Shown: in pieces, positions 1-11,769 of the stretch
Layout of the letters: each line of letters begins with the position of its first letter
How positions within the stretch are numbered: position 1 is the first letter of the stretch
DNA from: Pseudoscleropodium purum
Lineage: Eukaryota; Streptophyta; Bryopsida; Hypnales; Brachytheciaceae
Assembly (NCBI GenBank): GCA_963969395.1
Contig: OZ017805.1
Coordinates: 6,200,001 to 6,264,000 of the forward strand
Direction: 5' to 3'
DNA: 64,000 nucleotides
The notes under the pieces: generated by a model
Databases searched by the model: none
What the model saw: only the letters and a program-made list of their open reading frames with translations
What the model was told of the DNA's origin: nothing
Made by a program: the position numbers and the translations under genes

Positions 1-2040
1 AACTAGAACTTAAAGCAACAATAGTACATCCAACTTGGCACCAAAGGAGAATTGAAGTGAAAAATTATGAAGAATCACTCCCCCTTTATAGCTATCCGCC
101 AGCAAACCTAGATGGCGTTTGTTGTTGGATTTGCTCTGGACCACACAAAGCGACCTTGGACTAACGCAGTCTACTTTGGCAACAAATGCATACCCCATTG
201 TCCGCCTTATTCATGAACCCGTCCACCACCCCGTGTAGCTTTGGGCGCCGTTCACATGGAAACTCTAGGGCTATCTACTCACCTCAATCTCGTCCGTAAG
301 CGCCATCCATCTATCCAAGTTGTCGTTCACATCCGTCCATTAATGGCATCCACTCATCGGCCCCACCATGCCGTCCGTTGTATAAATGGCTATATAACCG
401 TCCACCACGTTGACTGCCTTTGCCACATAGCGTTCATTAAAGTTGTTTTCCCCCTTAACACCATTCACCTAGTTGTCCACTACAACATCTAATGTGCTAC
501 TAATGTTGCAAAATGGTGGTATCATTCAAAGGACAAGCATCCAATGTATTAATGATAAATGAGGACTAATCACTAATGTATCCCTCATTCTTTAAACATT
601 TGCATCATAAAATCTAAACCCTAAACCCTAAATCCTATCTTTGTTACCCATATTTGTTTTGCAATATGTGGAATGTGTTTGATTTGTAATGATCTTAACC
701 CCCTAAATATTGAAGGCCTTTTAGAAGATAATAGGGATTTTCTCAAAGTTCACCATGAAGACAATGTTTCGTAAAGTTTATCAATTCTTTTCACATTGTC
801 AACAAATGAAAGGAAAAAAAAATATGCATTTTACAATTTTGAAATGGATATGAAATCTTCTAAGTTTAAATCCTATTTTCAATTTTTCATAAATAAGAAA
901 ATGTTGGTCAAGAACTTTATATACATGTAACATATTCTATGTTCATTTCTTTAGTGATTCCAATATTTTTATATGAGAAGTACTTAAATATTGATTTTTT
1001 TTAAAGTAGGTTCAGAAAAAAAAAAAAAAAAGCAAACATAATGTTCAGTAAAAAAATGAATCAATGGAAATGAGCAAGATATTATTTCTAAAACATTTCT
1101 TATTTTAGATTGGATTGCCAAATTGATGCAAGACTTTTAAAGTTATATTTATGTTTTTTTGTTATAGTTATATAGAGTTCAATTTGTTACATTAATAAAT
1201 GAAAAATACGAAAATCACTCAAAGGATTCTATCTTTTGCATAGAGAATTTCAACAAATACTATGATAATCAAATGCATTGTTACATTTCCTAAAGTAATC
1301 TATGTATACATGTAGAAAAATGTAGTAAATTCCCAAGTGGTAAACTATATCTTCTTGTTGCATATGCTTAATGTGTACAAGGTTCAAAGAATCATTGATT
1401 TATCTTTTTATCTTTTTATCTTAAATCCAAAAACACTACATTGCCTTCCATTGAAATAGGGATTCTTTGTGTAATTGTTTGGATTAAGAAATGCTTATTT
1501 ATTTTAAATTCATACGTTGATGCACAAAATGCATTCAATGCTTTGATATTTAAAAATACAAAGCTATAAATATGGCATAAACCACTTTTGTAAATTTTAA
1601 TTGTTGTATTAAAAATAAAAAAATGTAATGGAAAGAGCTTTGAATACTGAAATGTAACCTCAATGAGTTTAACATGTATCAAGATAAAATAATTTCATTC
1701 ATGCAATTGTAGAACTTGAAGAAAACAAATGTAATTGAATTTATTTCCCTAATGCATTGTGCATTTGATATCTTCGTGTATATTCTAAGTTTTAGCAGTA
1801 CTCTATTTCTTGACATAGCGTTCATGGATTTTGTGGAGAAATGGTGCAAGAAAATAACTACATTCATTGAACTTTTTTTTTGTAGATGAAGGCCAAACAT
1901 ATATAATATGTAATATTCATTGATTTTTCCATAAAATTATGTGCTAGTACATTTTAAAGAAATATGGTTTTAATTTAAAGAAAACAATAGAGAATTATTG
2001 AAGGCAAGATTATGTTGAAATGTTTTTGATTTTGGTAATG
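1..2040. repeat. Left copy of segmental duplication, non-coding block
   Basis: This stretch matches 30612-32558 in the same orientation almost throughout, from AACTAG.ACTTAAAGCAAC at the left edge to TTTTTGATTTTGGTAATG at 2040. Differences are scattered substitutions and small indels; for example 1411-1500 is largely missing from the right copy and 31391-31460 is extra there. I see no convincing gene in it. It contains two plant telomere-like words (CCCTAAACCCTAAA) near 617-632, also present in the right copy. It opens the collinear duplication described in the summary, and probably continues off the left edge, where the partner of the 30478-29530 gene would lie. Confidence 0.9.
100..490. other. 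GC-rich GTCCGCC-type block
   Basis: A CpG-bearing patch in AT-rich DNA with words such as TGTCCGCC, CCGTCCACC and GGGCGCCG. The homologous patch at 30700-31030 lies about 220 bases upstream of the minus-strand coiled-coil gene, so this one probably served the same gene just outside the window. No TIR is visible. Confidence 0.45.
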
Positions 2041-2530
2041 GGGTTATTGCAAGAAACACTTGTCCTCTTTGGCTCAAAATAGCCTTATTTCTATAGTTAT
2101 GTGACTTTTGGTATAATTTTTTTTAAATACAATAAAATATAGATAATTTGTAAAGTATTCATAATACTATATGTGAGGAAAATTCAGAGCTAGAAAAATT
2201 TATCTCTAGAAGTTATCTACAACAAAAGATGCCTAGAATAATGCAAGAAAATAGATGCTTTTGAATTTGATTTTTAGAAAATAGTAAAAAAATTCAAAGA
2301 AAAAAATCTATTTTCTAATCTTCTCTCTAGTCCTATGTGAGCAAAAAAATCATCATAAAAAATTATTCCCTGATTCATAGTGCTTAAGCAAACAATGTCC
2401 ACTTTCAACCTAAATGCAACCCTTACACTAGGTTCTTTACCAAAAATCTCATTAGATGTCTTTAGAATTTTAGTCCACATACAACATGGCAAAACCTTGG
2501 CTTCAAATTTAGCTTTTTGGTCCACAAATA
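2041..2530. other. AT-rich stretch without a gene
   Basis: No supportable coding region. The words GGTTATTGCAAGAAACACTTGT at 2041-2063 resemble the end of the adjacent foldback element (GGGTGATTGCAAGGAACACTTGT at 2531), so part of this may be an older copy of that element's end. Confidence 0.4.
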
Positions 2531-3626
2531 GGGTGATTGCAAGGAACACTTGTACGGTTGGGTTGCTTTTTTCTTGGGACTACTATAACTTTTGTTGTGA
2601 CTTTTGATTTCTAGGTTCAATGCCAAAACCAAAAAAACTCTTCTTGAATGTCTTGATTGTAATTGTATTCCTTATTTTTCAGAAATTAAAAAAATCATAT
2701 TATATTTAAAATTCAATTTTGTCAATTTGTCACATTTTGACATTTAGGGGAATAGGAGATTTAGTACTATTGAGAAATTTAAATTAATTATTTTTAGTTG
2801 AAATTTCTATGCTATATTTTCCTAATAGGTAGACATGTTCCTACCAAAGATCATCTAAAAATACATTATTTTATAGCCTCCATAGTTGTACAAATAGGCC
2901 TCCCTTGCGTGCACATTTCTAAGCATCAGAGATGGTTTTGACTTCATTTTTTTTGTCAAATCTCATCACCAACAAGTCCTTCCAAATGGCCAATTTTTAG
3001 TTTTGTTCAAAATTGTTTTTCCTATTTTCTACTAATAAAAATGTTGAGAGATGTATTTTTCAGGACAACCCAAAACCCCAAAATAGTCTTTTTTGTTGTC
3101 TTGGAAAATACATCTCTCAACATTTTTATTTGTAGAAAATAGGAAAAACAATTTTGAACAAAACTAAAAGTTGTCCATTTGGAAGGACTTCATGGTGATG
3201 AGATTTGACAAAAAAAATGAAGTCAAAACCATCTTTGATGCTTAGAAATGTGCACGCAAGGGAGGCCTATTTGCACAACTATGGAGGCTATAAAATAATG
3301 TATTTTTAAATAATCTTTGGTAGGAACATGTCTACCTAATAGGAAAATATACCATAGAAATTTCAACTAAAAATCATTAATTTAAACTATTCAATAGTAA
3401 TAAAAAAACCCTAAATGTCAAAGTTTGACAAATTCGCAAAATTGAATTTTTATTATAAAATGATTTTTTTAATTTCTGAAAAATAAGGGATACAATTACA
3501 ATCAAGACATTTAAAAAGCGTTTTTTTGGTTTTGGCATTGAACCTAGAAATCAAAAGTTACAAGAATAGTTACAACAGTCCAAAAATACATGCAACAAAT
3601 AGGAGAAATGTTACTTGCAATCACCC
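2531..3626. mobile_element. Foldback / long inverted-repeat element
   Basis: Bases 2531-3068 are repeated, reverse-complemented, at 3096-3626 with a spacer of about 27 bp. The arms stay alignable over about 530 bp: the left arm contains GGCCTCCCTTGCGTGCACAT and the right arm ATGTGCACGCAAGGGAGGCC. The outer ends are GGGTGATTGCAAG and its complement CTTGCAATCACCC. There is no coding capacity, so this is a non-autonomous foldback or MITE-like DNA transposon. Flanking sequence (CACAAATA / AATAGGAC) gives no clean target duplication, so the superfamily is unassigned. Confidence 0.85.
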
Positions 3627-3838
3627 AATAGGACTGAGAACCCCCAAAACAACCAAATTAGACATCCAATTGAAGCTACCTTAGAAATAGTAAATTATTT
3701 TTTTAAAAATTGAAAAAATTACTAAATGTCTAAATCAACAATATGCACCTGTATTCCAAATTTAAGCTATAATGGACTTAAACCGCAAAAGTTATGAGGG
3801 AAAACACCTCCAAGGAGACTTAGAGGACACCCATGAAA

Positions 3839-4344
3839 GCCTATAAGATTTTAGGTGGTTAGATAGGCATGGCGGGTCATACCAACATAAATATAGAGCA
3901 AGAAGATCACAACAAGGAAGAGGTGGTTCATACTACGGTTACAATCCACAAGGTGGAGAAGGAAGCTATGGAACCATACACTATGGTGGGTCTAGTGGAT
4001 CAAGTTCATATTATGCCCTTTAAGTTGGCTCCAAAGGTGGCGGATAAAGCTATGGAACCACACACTATGGTGGTTCTACTCATGGAAGCACCCAATACTA
4101 TTTGAGATCCATTAGAAGTCATTCATTTGGACATTATAGAGGCTCTTATTCTTGTGGTTCAAGTGAAAGAAGATTACAACATAGTGCTCCAGCTCCTCCA
4201 ATTTTTGGAGGTCCTAACTATAGGAATTATGGACAAGGAGGTAGACAAAGTGGATATCAAGAATATTATAGAGGTGGTCCCTACATTGGAATACAAGCAA
4301 GAGGCCCAAATCAAAAAGATGAATCTGATTCAAATTCTGAGTGA
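3839..4344 (+). pseudogene. H1: Tyr/Gly/Ser-rich protein tail, 5'-truncated
   Basis: Read on the plus strand, the frame ending at the TGA at 4342-4344 encodes a low-complexity tail rich in Gly, Tyr, Ser and Arg, with motifs such as GGSYYG, GSYGT, HYGGS, RGG and YYRGG. It is broken by in-frame stops near 4030 and 4048. It matches the C-terminal half of H2 (37755-38290), but the N-terminal half is missing; homology starts abruptly at 3839. Such Y/G/S plus RGG tails are typical of intrinsically disordered nucleic-acid-binding regions, so RNA or DNA association is possible, but no folded domain identifies the protein. It lies upstream of K1, as H2 lies upstream of K2. Confidence 0.6.
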
Positions 4345-4905
4345 AATAAAATGTATCTTTGTAGTGTCCATCTTACAACTCAATCTTCCAATTCTACTCT
4401 CCATAGCAAATATAAAGTGATAGAAATAGTTCAAAGTTTTGGATGAATAGTAGTGCAATGTTTTGAAAATTTGATGAAAGTATTGTGTATGCCAAGTATG
4501 TAGGTAGATTGTTAGATACGTCATTGTATTATTTTTTAATACCGTTGATGTATAAGTAACAATGATAATTAATATAAATATTATAAGGAAGTGTAGGAGC
4601 CCTTTTATTAAATTTGTCATTCAAATTTGAATTTATGATTGCATTTAGAATTTTTTGCAATGACTTGTGCCTATACATTACATTTCAAAACTTGTAAATG
4701 GTCAAAATGCATTTATAATTAAATTTTTAATAATGGAGTGTTTTAAAACAAGGTGCTTGAATAGCCATAACAACAACATTGTCCATACGTTTCTAATTTG
4801 TACTTCAAATAGGATGAATGAAAGAACATATTTGGCACTTATCAATGATTATGATTATATGAATGATTGAAAATTTTGGATGTCCATACAATCTTTGAGT
4901 TATCT
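4345..4905. repeat. 3' flank of H shared with 38290-38860
   Basis: The region after the H stop is conserved with 38290-38860, including GGATGAATAGTAGTG and ACAACAACATTGTCCA. Homology breaks at about 4905, where this copy carries about 670 bp, including the GC-rich block, that the right copy lacks; it resumes at 5575. I see no separate gene. Confidence 0.8.
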
Positions 4906-5099
4906 CTTTAAGGTGCATAAAAGACACCATGGTTAAAATTTACTTGGCTTTTGATGTTAAAGTAAACATGTACACTATATATCATCTGCCCGTTGTGGCT
5001 ATAGACGGCAATTTGGCAAATGGCTTAAGGTCTACCCCATTGTGGTTGTTTGATCAAGTAGACGATGATTTAGTGGACAATTTAAGGTCTGCCTAGTCA

Positions 5100-5530
5100 T
5101 GGTCGTCCAATCTAGCAAACGGTGGATCGTCCGCCTTGTTTAGGTCATTCTATTGAGCGGATGGCACACCCGCCCCGTTGCAGCCTTTGGATGAAGCAAA
5201 CAACAAAAGTATCTTCTTCGGCTTGTCCACCTCATTATGGCTGTCCATTCGAGCGGATGGTACACCCGCCCCATCGTGGCCATCAGATGAAGCGGACGGT
5301 GAATGTGTCCGCCTCGTATCAACTGTTTGTTTGAGTGGATGCCACGCCCGCCCCATCACAATCGTCGAATCGAGCAAACGGATGATCGCCTATCTGATTG
5401 AGCGGACATGGTTCAAACATCAAATGAAGCGGATGGGTCATTCGCATCATAGAAGAAGGGTAGACGAGCCATTCACCTCTCACTTTTGCCTTATCCTTTG
5501 TTAATGCAAGTGTGAGCGGAAGACTTGATG
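5100..5530 (+). other. GC-rich degenerate tandem block upstream of K1
   Basis: It contains imperfect repeats of a word like GAGCGGATGGCACACCCGCCCC at about 5157, 5251 and 5334, with interspersed GTCCGCC and GCGGACGG. The following bases (5485-5560: CTCACTTTTGCCTTATCC ... CATTGGCTCTTTTCCTA) match the region directly upstream of K4 (rc of about 62640-62720). The block therefore belongs to the ancestral 5' region of the K gene. It may be promoter sequence, or a repeat recruited there. Confidence 0.6.
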
Positions 5531-5695
5531 GTTTATCCTCCATTGGCTCTTTTCCTAAGGAAGGCAAGAATGCTACATTGGAGTGCCTTATTGCTAGGTT
5601 TTTTACAGGGTTGCATGTGGAATTGAAATTGAAAATTTTTGGTGATTAATAACCAAATTTTATAGAATTCTTTTACATAATATTGGTACATCATG

Positions 5696-7190
5696 ATGAC
5701 AAGGGAAAGATTGCAAAGGTTCAGAAGGTGAAGCATGCAGCAAGCCATCGAGCTTGGAGTTAGCTCGGAAAAGTCCCTCGAAGGCGTACAAGAAGTTCAT
5801 GACCGAATGCATCATTCATTTTTATGAGTCGGAGACAACTTTGTCTTTAAACAATTAATACATCACGTATCAGAAGGAGTGCATGCCAAAATTCAATGTA
5901 GACATGAAGCAAAAGATGTTGGATGCATTGAACGTTCCAGAATGGAGGGAAGATACAAAGAAGAGATATTTCAACAAATGCTTGGATAACAAGGCTCGCA
6001 ACGCATTGTGGAATTCCAAAGTCATTTTGGAAAAATATGGCAAAGAATATTGAGCAAATGATGAAGCGTTTCAACAAATCATTTTTAAGATGAACTTATT
6101 CAAGGATTGGTGTGCTCCATTTGCTAAAAAGCACAATAGGATCGAGTCGATTACTTGGTGGAAAAGCAGTGATGGAGTTGTTGAAGCAAATAGGAACAAA
6201 TGCCATCTCATAACACTTTCGAATATGACACGGGTGATTCTTGTAGATGACAGAACAATGAGAAGCGGGTATGAAACATTTTGAAGGGTTCATATTAAAA
6301 GATGTCTTGGGATACTTTCACATTGAGAGTTTGAGGCAAAGAAATCCATTCACTACTGCACTTAACCTAGACTTGCGAAGTTGGAACATTAAAATGAATC
6401 AATGGTTGTTTGAATTCTACATCCAAGCGTAATATGATTTACTGTAGTGCATGCCACAACATATAAAGGGTACGCGTATTGATAGAATGGTGGAACTCTA
6501 CGCCAAATGTTGAATATGGATAACGATTATCTGGACAATATATATGTTTGGTTGACGTATTCGCACCCCTCGAAGGATGAATTTATAAAAACTCACCATC
6601 TTGGTTGATTTCAAAAGAAGTGCACGGAGATTGCATAGGCCTTTGTGCACATAATGAATGCAGTGCATGTTGCTAGACATTTGCATAATGATCTTTCTTT
6701 AAACAACATCATGTTGCACTTTCCCGAAGACGAGTCATGTGTCTACATTGGAGTTTGCAATTAGAGCATGATGACCTTAGCTACTGAACCAATCAAGTCT
6801 TTGTACAAGTTCACATCAACAAGTGAGAAGACGAAGGCCTTGCTAAGGAGATGGTGGGTGGATCCAGATATTGCATATTTGCACATGAAAGATGTATTTG
6901 TGGATTATTCCAAATTATTCATGCACATCAATATCGGTAGAGTATGTGGTTGGTAGGATTGCTCAAAAGATCAACAAGCAATGCATGCCAGAGGCCTACT
7001 TCAAATTGCAACATAAAACACCTCAAATGAGTAAGTTTTTGTTCAAGAGATTCAAAATTGTGTTTTACCAATACTTGAACCGCCTTTACTTAAAGGGTGA
7101 GGATTACTACAGTGGTTTGGCTATGTGATGACTCAATGTTGTGATGGATTCAATGCCCTATGTCGGATGAACATTTTCACCATTCATATT
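5696..7190 (+). pseudogene. K1: protein-kinase-like gene, decayed
   Basis: This is a plus-strand copy of the K family, recognised by colinearity with K2, K3 and K4. The ATG at 5696 corresponds to the K2 start but is followed at once by a small deletion and frameshift. Visible pieces include FKDWCAPFAKKHNRIES (about 6093-6143), the catalytic-loop-like HNDLSLNNIMLHF (about 6681-6719) and VYIGVCN followed by TAG where K4 has DWG. The HxD...N pattern is that of a protein kinase subdomain VIb. The DFG-like Asp is Asn here, as in K2. Many stops and frameshifts show it is dead. If functional, relatives would be soluble kinase-fold proteins; the substrate is unknown. Crinkler-type effectors carry comparable C-terminal kinase domains, but that link is only a guess. 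Confidence 0.7.
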
Positions 7191-7677
7191 GGTCAAGGAG
7201 TAGTTCAATATGCTATATAGAACTCTAGAATTAGTAGAGGAATATAGAATTGAATATAGAAATGCTAAATTGTGTTTAGATGTTTTTTGAAATGTGAAGC
7301 ATATTTACTGAGGATGTCTAGAAAAATCTATCAAGATTGATATGGAAAAAACATGAGGAAATTTGAAAAAACCTGCCATGTTTTTATAAAAACATCACAA
7401 CAATTACAATTTTAAAAAGTGGCCAAAATGTGCCATGTAGTAGCCACATAAGTGCCACACAAGTAAGTATTGCAATGTAGGATTTTTTACACCTGACCGA
7501 AAAATGAGGTGGTAGTTGATATTATGTTTTTTGAAAATTTTCATGTTTTTTTTAGTGACATCAACTTAGATGTCCATAAGAATTTGAATACTATTCTTAG
7601 CAACATCCATTTTGACCTCAAAATGTTTTTTAAGACATTTTTTGAAACATCAATTTTGATATTAGCTTAGACCTATG

Positions 7678-7830
7678 TCATATACAATACATTATATATT
7701 ATTCACAATACATCATATGTTGTACACAATACATTATATATAGTATACCATACATTATACACAATATATTATACATTATATACCATGTACAATATGCCAT
7801 ACATTGTACATAGTACAACATATTGACAAT
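7678..7830. repeat. Degenerate TACACAATACATTATA tandem repeat
   Basis: About nine imperfect copies of a roughly 16-bp AT-rich unit, with words such as ACACAATACATTATA, TACCATACATTATACAC and CATGTACAATATGCC. Confidence 0.7.
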
Positions 7831-8029
7831 AATATTGAATGACTTAAAAAGCCTTATTATAAGTATTTTGACATAAGAAAGCAAGTTATTTATGCAAGAG
7901 AGATGGTAGGAGGGAAGACAAACTATATGGGACATCTAAGACATAATTTTTTATTATTAAAACTAGAATTTCAAATCTAAGTAATATGATGAACATGATG
8001 TTGTCTCACAAAAAACATGAGGATATTAA

Positions 8030-8186
8030 AGAGGACATCTTAATTGACAACACGAAAAACATCTCAAAGTTATAGAGGACATCACTATTGACATCACAAA
8101 AAACATCTATATGCAAGAGAGGACATCACTATTGACATCACAAAAAACATCTACATGCAAGAGAGGACATCTTAGTTGATGTCTAC
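8030..8186. repeat. 44-bp tandem repeat
   Basis: Units start at 8030, 8074, 8118 and 8162 with AGAGGACATC. The second and third units are nearly identical over all 44 bp; the last is partial and runs into GATGTCTAC. Confidence 0.9.
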
Positions 8187-10549
8187 TATAATAGTGTTAG
8201 AATTCTAAAATGGCATTAAAGCATGCTGACTTGGTATGCCACTTCATCTTTTTTGGGCACCATATTACTCAAATGCCAATGCAAGTGACCTTTTTTAGAA
8301 AAAAAATGCTATGTGGTTTTGCTTTCACCTATTTTTGCATATGTAGTCATTATTTTACCTTAGTCCCTAAGAATTTCTAGAAATTTACTTGTAATCAAAT
8401 CTGAAGCCCTTCCTAATATGTGCAAGTCATTTATAGTCTTTCTATCATTCCTCTTGTCCCAGGTCAAATCCAAAATGTTGGTCCCAACAAAAACTATAAG
8501 CTCTAAGAATTCATTGAATTTATTTAAATGTATTATACATCTTGTGAAATCAAATATCTATTGTGATTTTTTCTACAAGATGTATTTCACATCACGCTAA
8601 TTAAAAAGAGCCATCAACAATAGAAAATGAAGATTTGCAATGGATACCCTTGCACAAAATGTTAAATTGAAAAATCATAATAATTCATCATCAAAATCAA
8701 ATGTTCAAGGTTGAAGCTACACTTAAAGGAGACATCACTCTTAAAAATAATTAATTAAAATAATGAGTACTTTAGGATTTCTTTTACTTTAAAGTTGTTT
8801 CAATACCAAAAGGTGGTGCCTTTACATTTTGGATTTACATGTTAAAAACGTAATAGCAAAAGGTGAATATCTACTTTTATAATTTTACTACTTTACCTAC
8901 ATTTTAAAGATAATTTTTTATTAATGAAATAATGAAATTGAATAGAATTTTAATTTAAAGGAGATGAGTTGCCTCATAGAATTTCAAGATGATAACAAAA
9001 TTGTTCCTAAACATGCAAAGAAGAATTTGTGCTAGAAATATTGAACAAGGGTTACAAGGCTATAATATGAAAAGTGCAACGTCTTCTATTCTATTTGTAA
9101 TCCAATTCTTTGAAAGCCTTTAATGGAAAATGAAATAGGTGCAATATATAGAAGTGAGTGCAAAATAATTGTTTTGTTTTCAATTTTCTTTGTTGTTTGG
9201 AAGAAGACCCTAAACAATAATTATACTAAAAATATGTCCAAATTTTTTTCAGAAAATAGCTAAGCTTCTAGCTTCTTTATATTATCAAATTGTTGCACCT
9301 TGGTGCATGTGTGAAGAACACAATTTTTATTTATCAAACATGCAAATGGTTGAAAATGAACATCTTTGAATGTGAGACATAGGTTTCTTTCTTAAAAAGT
9401 TATAAGTTTTAAAACTTCTTTTTTTAAAGCACAATTTAGCATACTATTTCCTTGCATTTTCCATTATTATTTTATTGTATATAACTCTTACAATTGGATT
9501 ATTTTTAAACCTACATTTTCACACATGTAGTCTTTTCTTTGAAGGATTTATAATAAGAATATTAGAAAGAAAAATAAATTCTAGAAGTTATTGCATTCCA
9601 ATACTAATCTAATTTTCAATCAAGAATATTAAGTGTTACTTGCAACTATCCTTCAACTCCAAAGTCATAGTGCTTAAAGCAAAAATACTAATACTTCCCA
9701 TAATGCAAACATATATGTTTTAAATAGCAATTATTACAATTTCAAGAATATATATATGTTTCATTCTATGAATTATGGAGCATAATGTAAAACAACTTCC
9801 CTGAAAATTCCAAGGTCAATATTTTGAACCATTTGCATATTTTAAATTTTTTTTAAATTGATTTTACCCTTAAAGTTCCAAGGCCAATTTTTTGTCAAAA
9901 ATGACTCAATATTGAAAGTTTGGCTACTTTCATCCAAGAAAATCTAAAATGAAAGTTTTTAGAATCAAACCATAGGATCTTGCACTTTACTTATCTCAAA
10001 TAATGTGGTTAGAATTTTATGACTATACATACTAGAAGATATGAACATTCAAAGTTGGAAAGCAAAGATTATTTAAATAAATTTTTAAAAAAATTTAGTA
10101 CTTTTTGATTTTTTTATCATTTAATTTAACTTATAATTGAAAAAAAAACTATTAACACAAGTTTTTTCCAATATTCTTTAGTAAATGAAATGAAAATTCT
10201 TTTTAGAGTTATTCCTTAAGAATTATACAAAATTTTCAATTTTATTGAGTGACAAATTAATATTTAAATTATGACTACAACTTTTAAAAATCTTGAACTT
10301 AATCCCAAAAGTTTCCCAAAATAGTGAAAATTTCTAAAATATTTATATACTGTTTTTTAATATTTTGGAAATTTCTCGATTGAATTATAGAAATATAAAA
10401 ATTTAGAGTCAAACATCAATCAATACTTTTTCATTTATTAAAATTTAAAATTTTGAAGAATCCTTACCTGAAAATTCTAAATAGAATTTTCATTCTATAT
10501 ATTAAAAAGCCTTGAAAAAAAATTACTTCTATACAAAGTTTTTTCTTAT

Positions 10550-10645
10550 TTTTCTCTACTCAATTGTTCTTGCTTTTCTCCACTCATTTGTTCTTGTTTT
10601 TCTCTACTCATTTGTTCTTGCTTTTTTGTACTTATTTGTATTCAT
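10550..10645. repeat. 24-bp tandem repeat
   Basis: Three to four copies of a TTCTCTACTCATTTGTTCTTGCTT unit in tandem. A further pair of about 22-bp repeats (AAGCTTCTTTTATAA) lies at 10755-10800. Confidence 0.8.
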
Positions 10646-11399
10646 TATTCTCCCATCTCAAATTAGAGAATTCAAGTTGTAAATTTTTTTTTAATGTGAA
10701 ATATGACTTTATAACACAAAAGGTTGTTTATATATGCAAAGGGTTGCTTTTATAATGTAAAAAGCTTCTTTTATAATTTGAAAAGCTTCTTTTATACCAT
10801 ATCGGTTTGTTAGAGTTGGCAAAAAAGTTAGTTTTCAAAAATCCAAAAATAAAATAAAATGAATAAGAAAAATTGTCAAATTTGCCAAAAATTAATCCTT
10901 GACGTCCTATTGTTCCTTTGAGTGGAAAAATGGGCAAGTTTCTATGACTTCAATTTTTGGTGAATTTTTTTAAGACTTTATTATAGTATACAAAAACCAA
11001 TTAGCTTTATAGGAATATAATTTTTTATTTCAATTGGTGCTTGGGAGCAAATATTATACCACAAAAGCCTAGAATTGAATTCATCAGGTAGCCCCCAAAA
11101 AAAAATAAAACTCAAAATAGAAGTTTCTAAATTTTTTTTCTAAAATATTATATTTTTGAGTATATGTAAAGCTTTGAATCATTCTATTTGAACTAGTCAT
11201 GACAAAATTGTATAGTGATTAACAAAATTGTACAGTGATTTCACTCTAACAAATTGACATTGCATGAAAATAATGCCTAGCTTGTTGCTTAGCCCGTCTT
11301 CCCTAGTTGCCATAGTCAGTCAACTTCCAACCTATTCCTACAAGAATTCCCCTAAGTAAACAACCTATCAAAAGGATTATTTATATTGATGTGGTAATT

Positions 11400-11540
11400 T
11401 TCTATTTTTGAAGATGTTTTAAAAAATGCATGGATGTTTCCTACGATGTTTCATTTAACAATCCTGTCAAATGAAACATTCACCTGTCTTACATTTGACA
11501 TCTACATGTTCATCAAAACATCTTCAAAAATTCTTGCTCC
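11400..11540. repeat. Small imperfect inverted repeat
   Basis: TTTTTGAAGATGTTTT at 11405-11420 is mirrored by AAAACATCTTCAAAAA at 11515-11530, with an inner pair GATGTTTCATTT / AAATGAAACATT. This could be a short MITE or hairpin; no target duplication was identified. Confidence 0.5.
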
Positions 11541-11627
11541 TTAGGCAATCACCACATTTTGGAGCAATGTTTTGGAAAACATGCTTGTCTCTTTAAAACA
11601 TCCTAAGAAACACTATTTTCTTCTACT

Positions 11628-11752
11628 GAACCATCTACCTTGTACAATTCATTATATGAATCCATTTTATTCCATCTCGAATTTACATCATGGCCCCTAA
11701 TCAAATGAACATGTTTTCCGCATTTGTAGCTATTGATTAGAGCTTTCTTCCC
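11628..11752 (-). pseudogene. SRA1b: partial tandem copy of SRA-YDG domain
   Basis: On the minus strand this segment reads KPKRGKKALINSYKCGKH then LIRGHDVNSRWNKMDSYN, in one open frame. It is a second, truncated copy of the central part of the adjacent SRA domain (SRA1). It breaks off just after the position of the YDGLYKV motif, where GLY reads ELY. It is a tandem internal duplication and too short to fold alone. Confidence 0.75.
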
Positions 11753-11769
11753 TCTTTTGGGCTTTTCTT

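Larger units (their letters stand above)
7271..11620. other. AT-rich gene-free stretch with minisatellites
   Basis: No coding region can be supported. This 4.3 kb separates K1 from the SRA copies and has no counterpart between K2 and SRA2, so it is probably an insertion or unique sequence. It holds the small tandem arrays listed separately, many copies of the words GACATC and GATGT, and long A/T tracts. Confidence 0.6.

Noticed and set aside
615..635. Telomere-like CCCTAAACCCTAAA
   Set aside because: Only two units, also seen at 31182 and in altered form at 14919; far too short for a telomeric or interstitial telomere array.
5122..5567. Several 60-108 codon frames on both strands
   Set aside because: They are produced by the GC-rich degenerate repeat block, open in several frames at once, and not conserved in K4's block.
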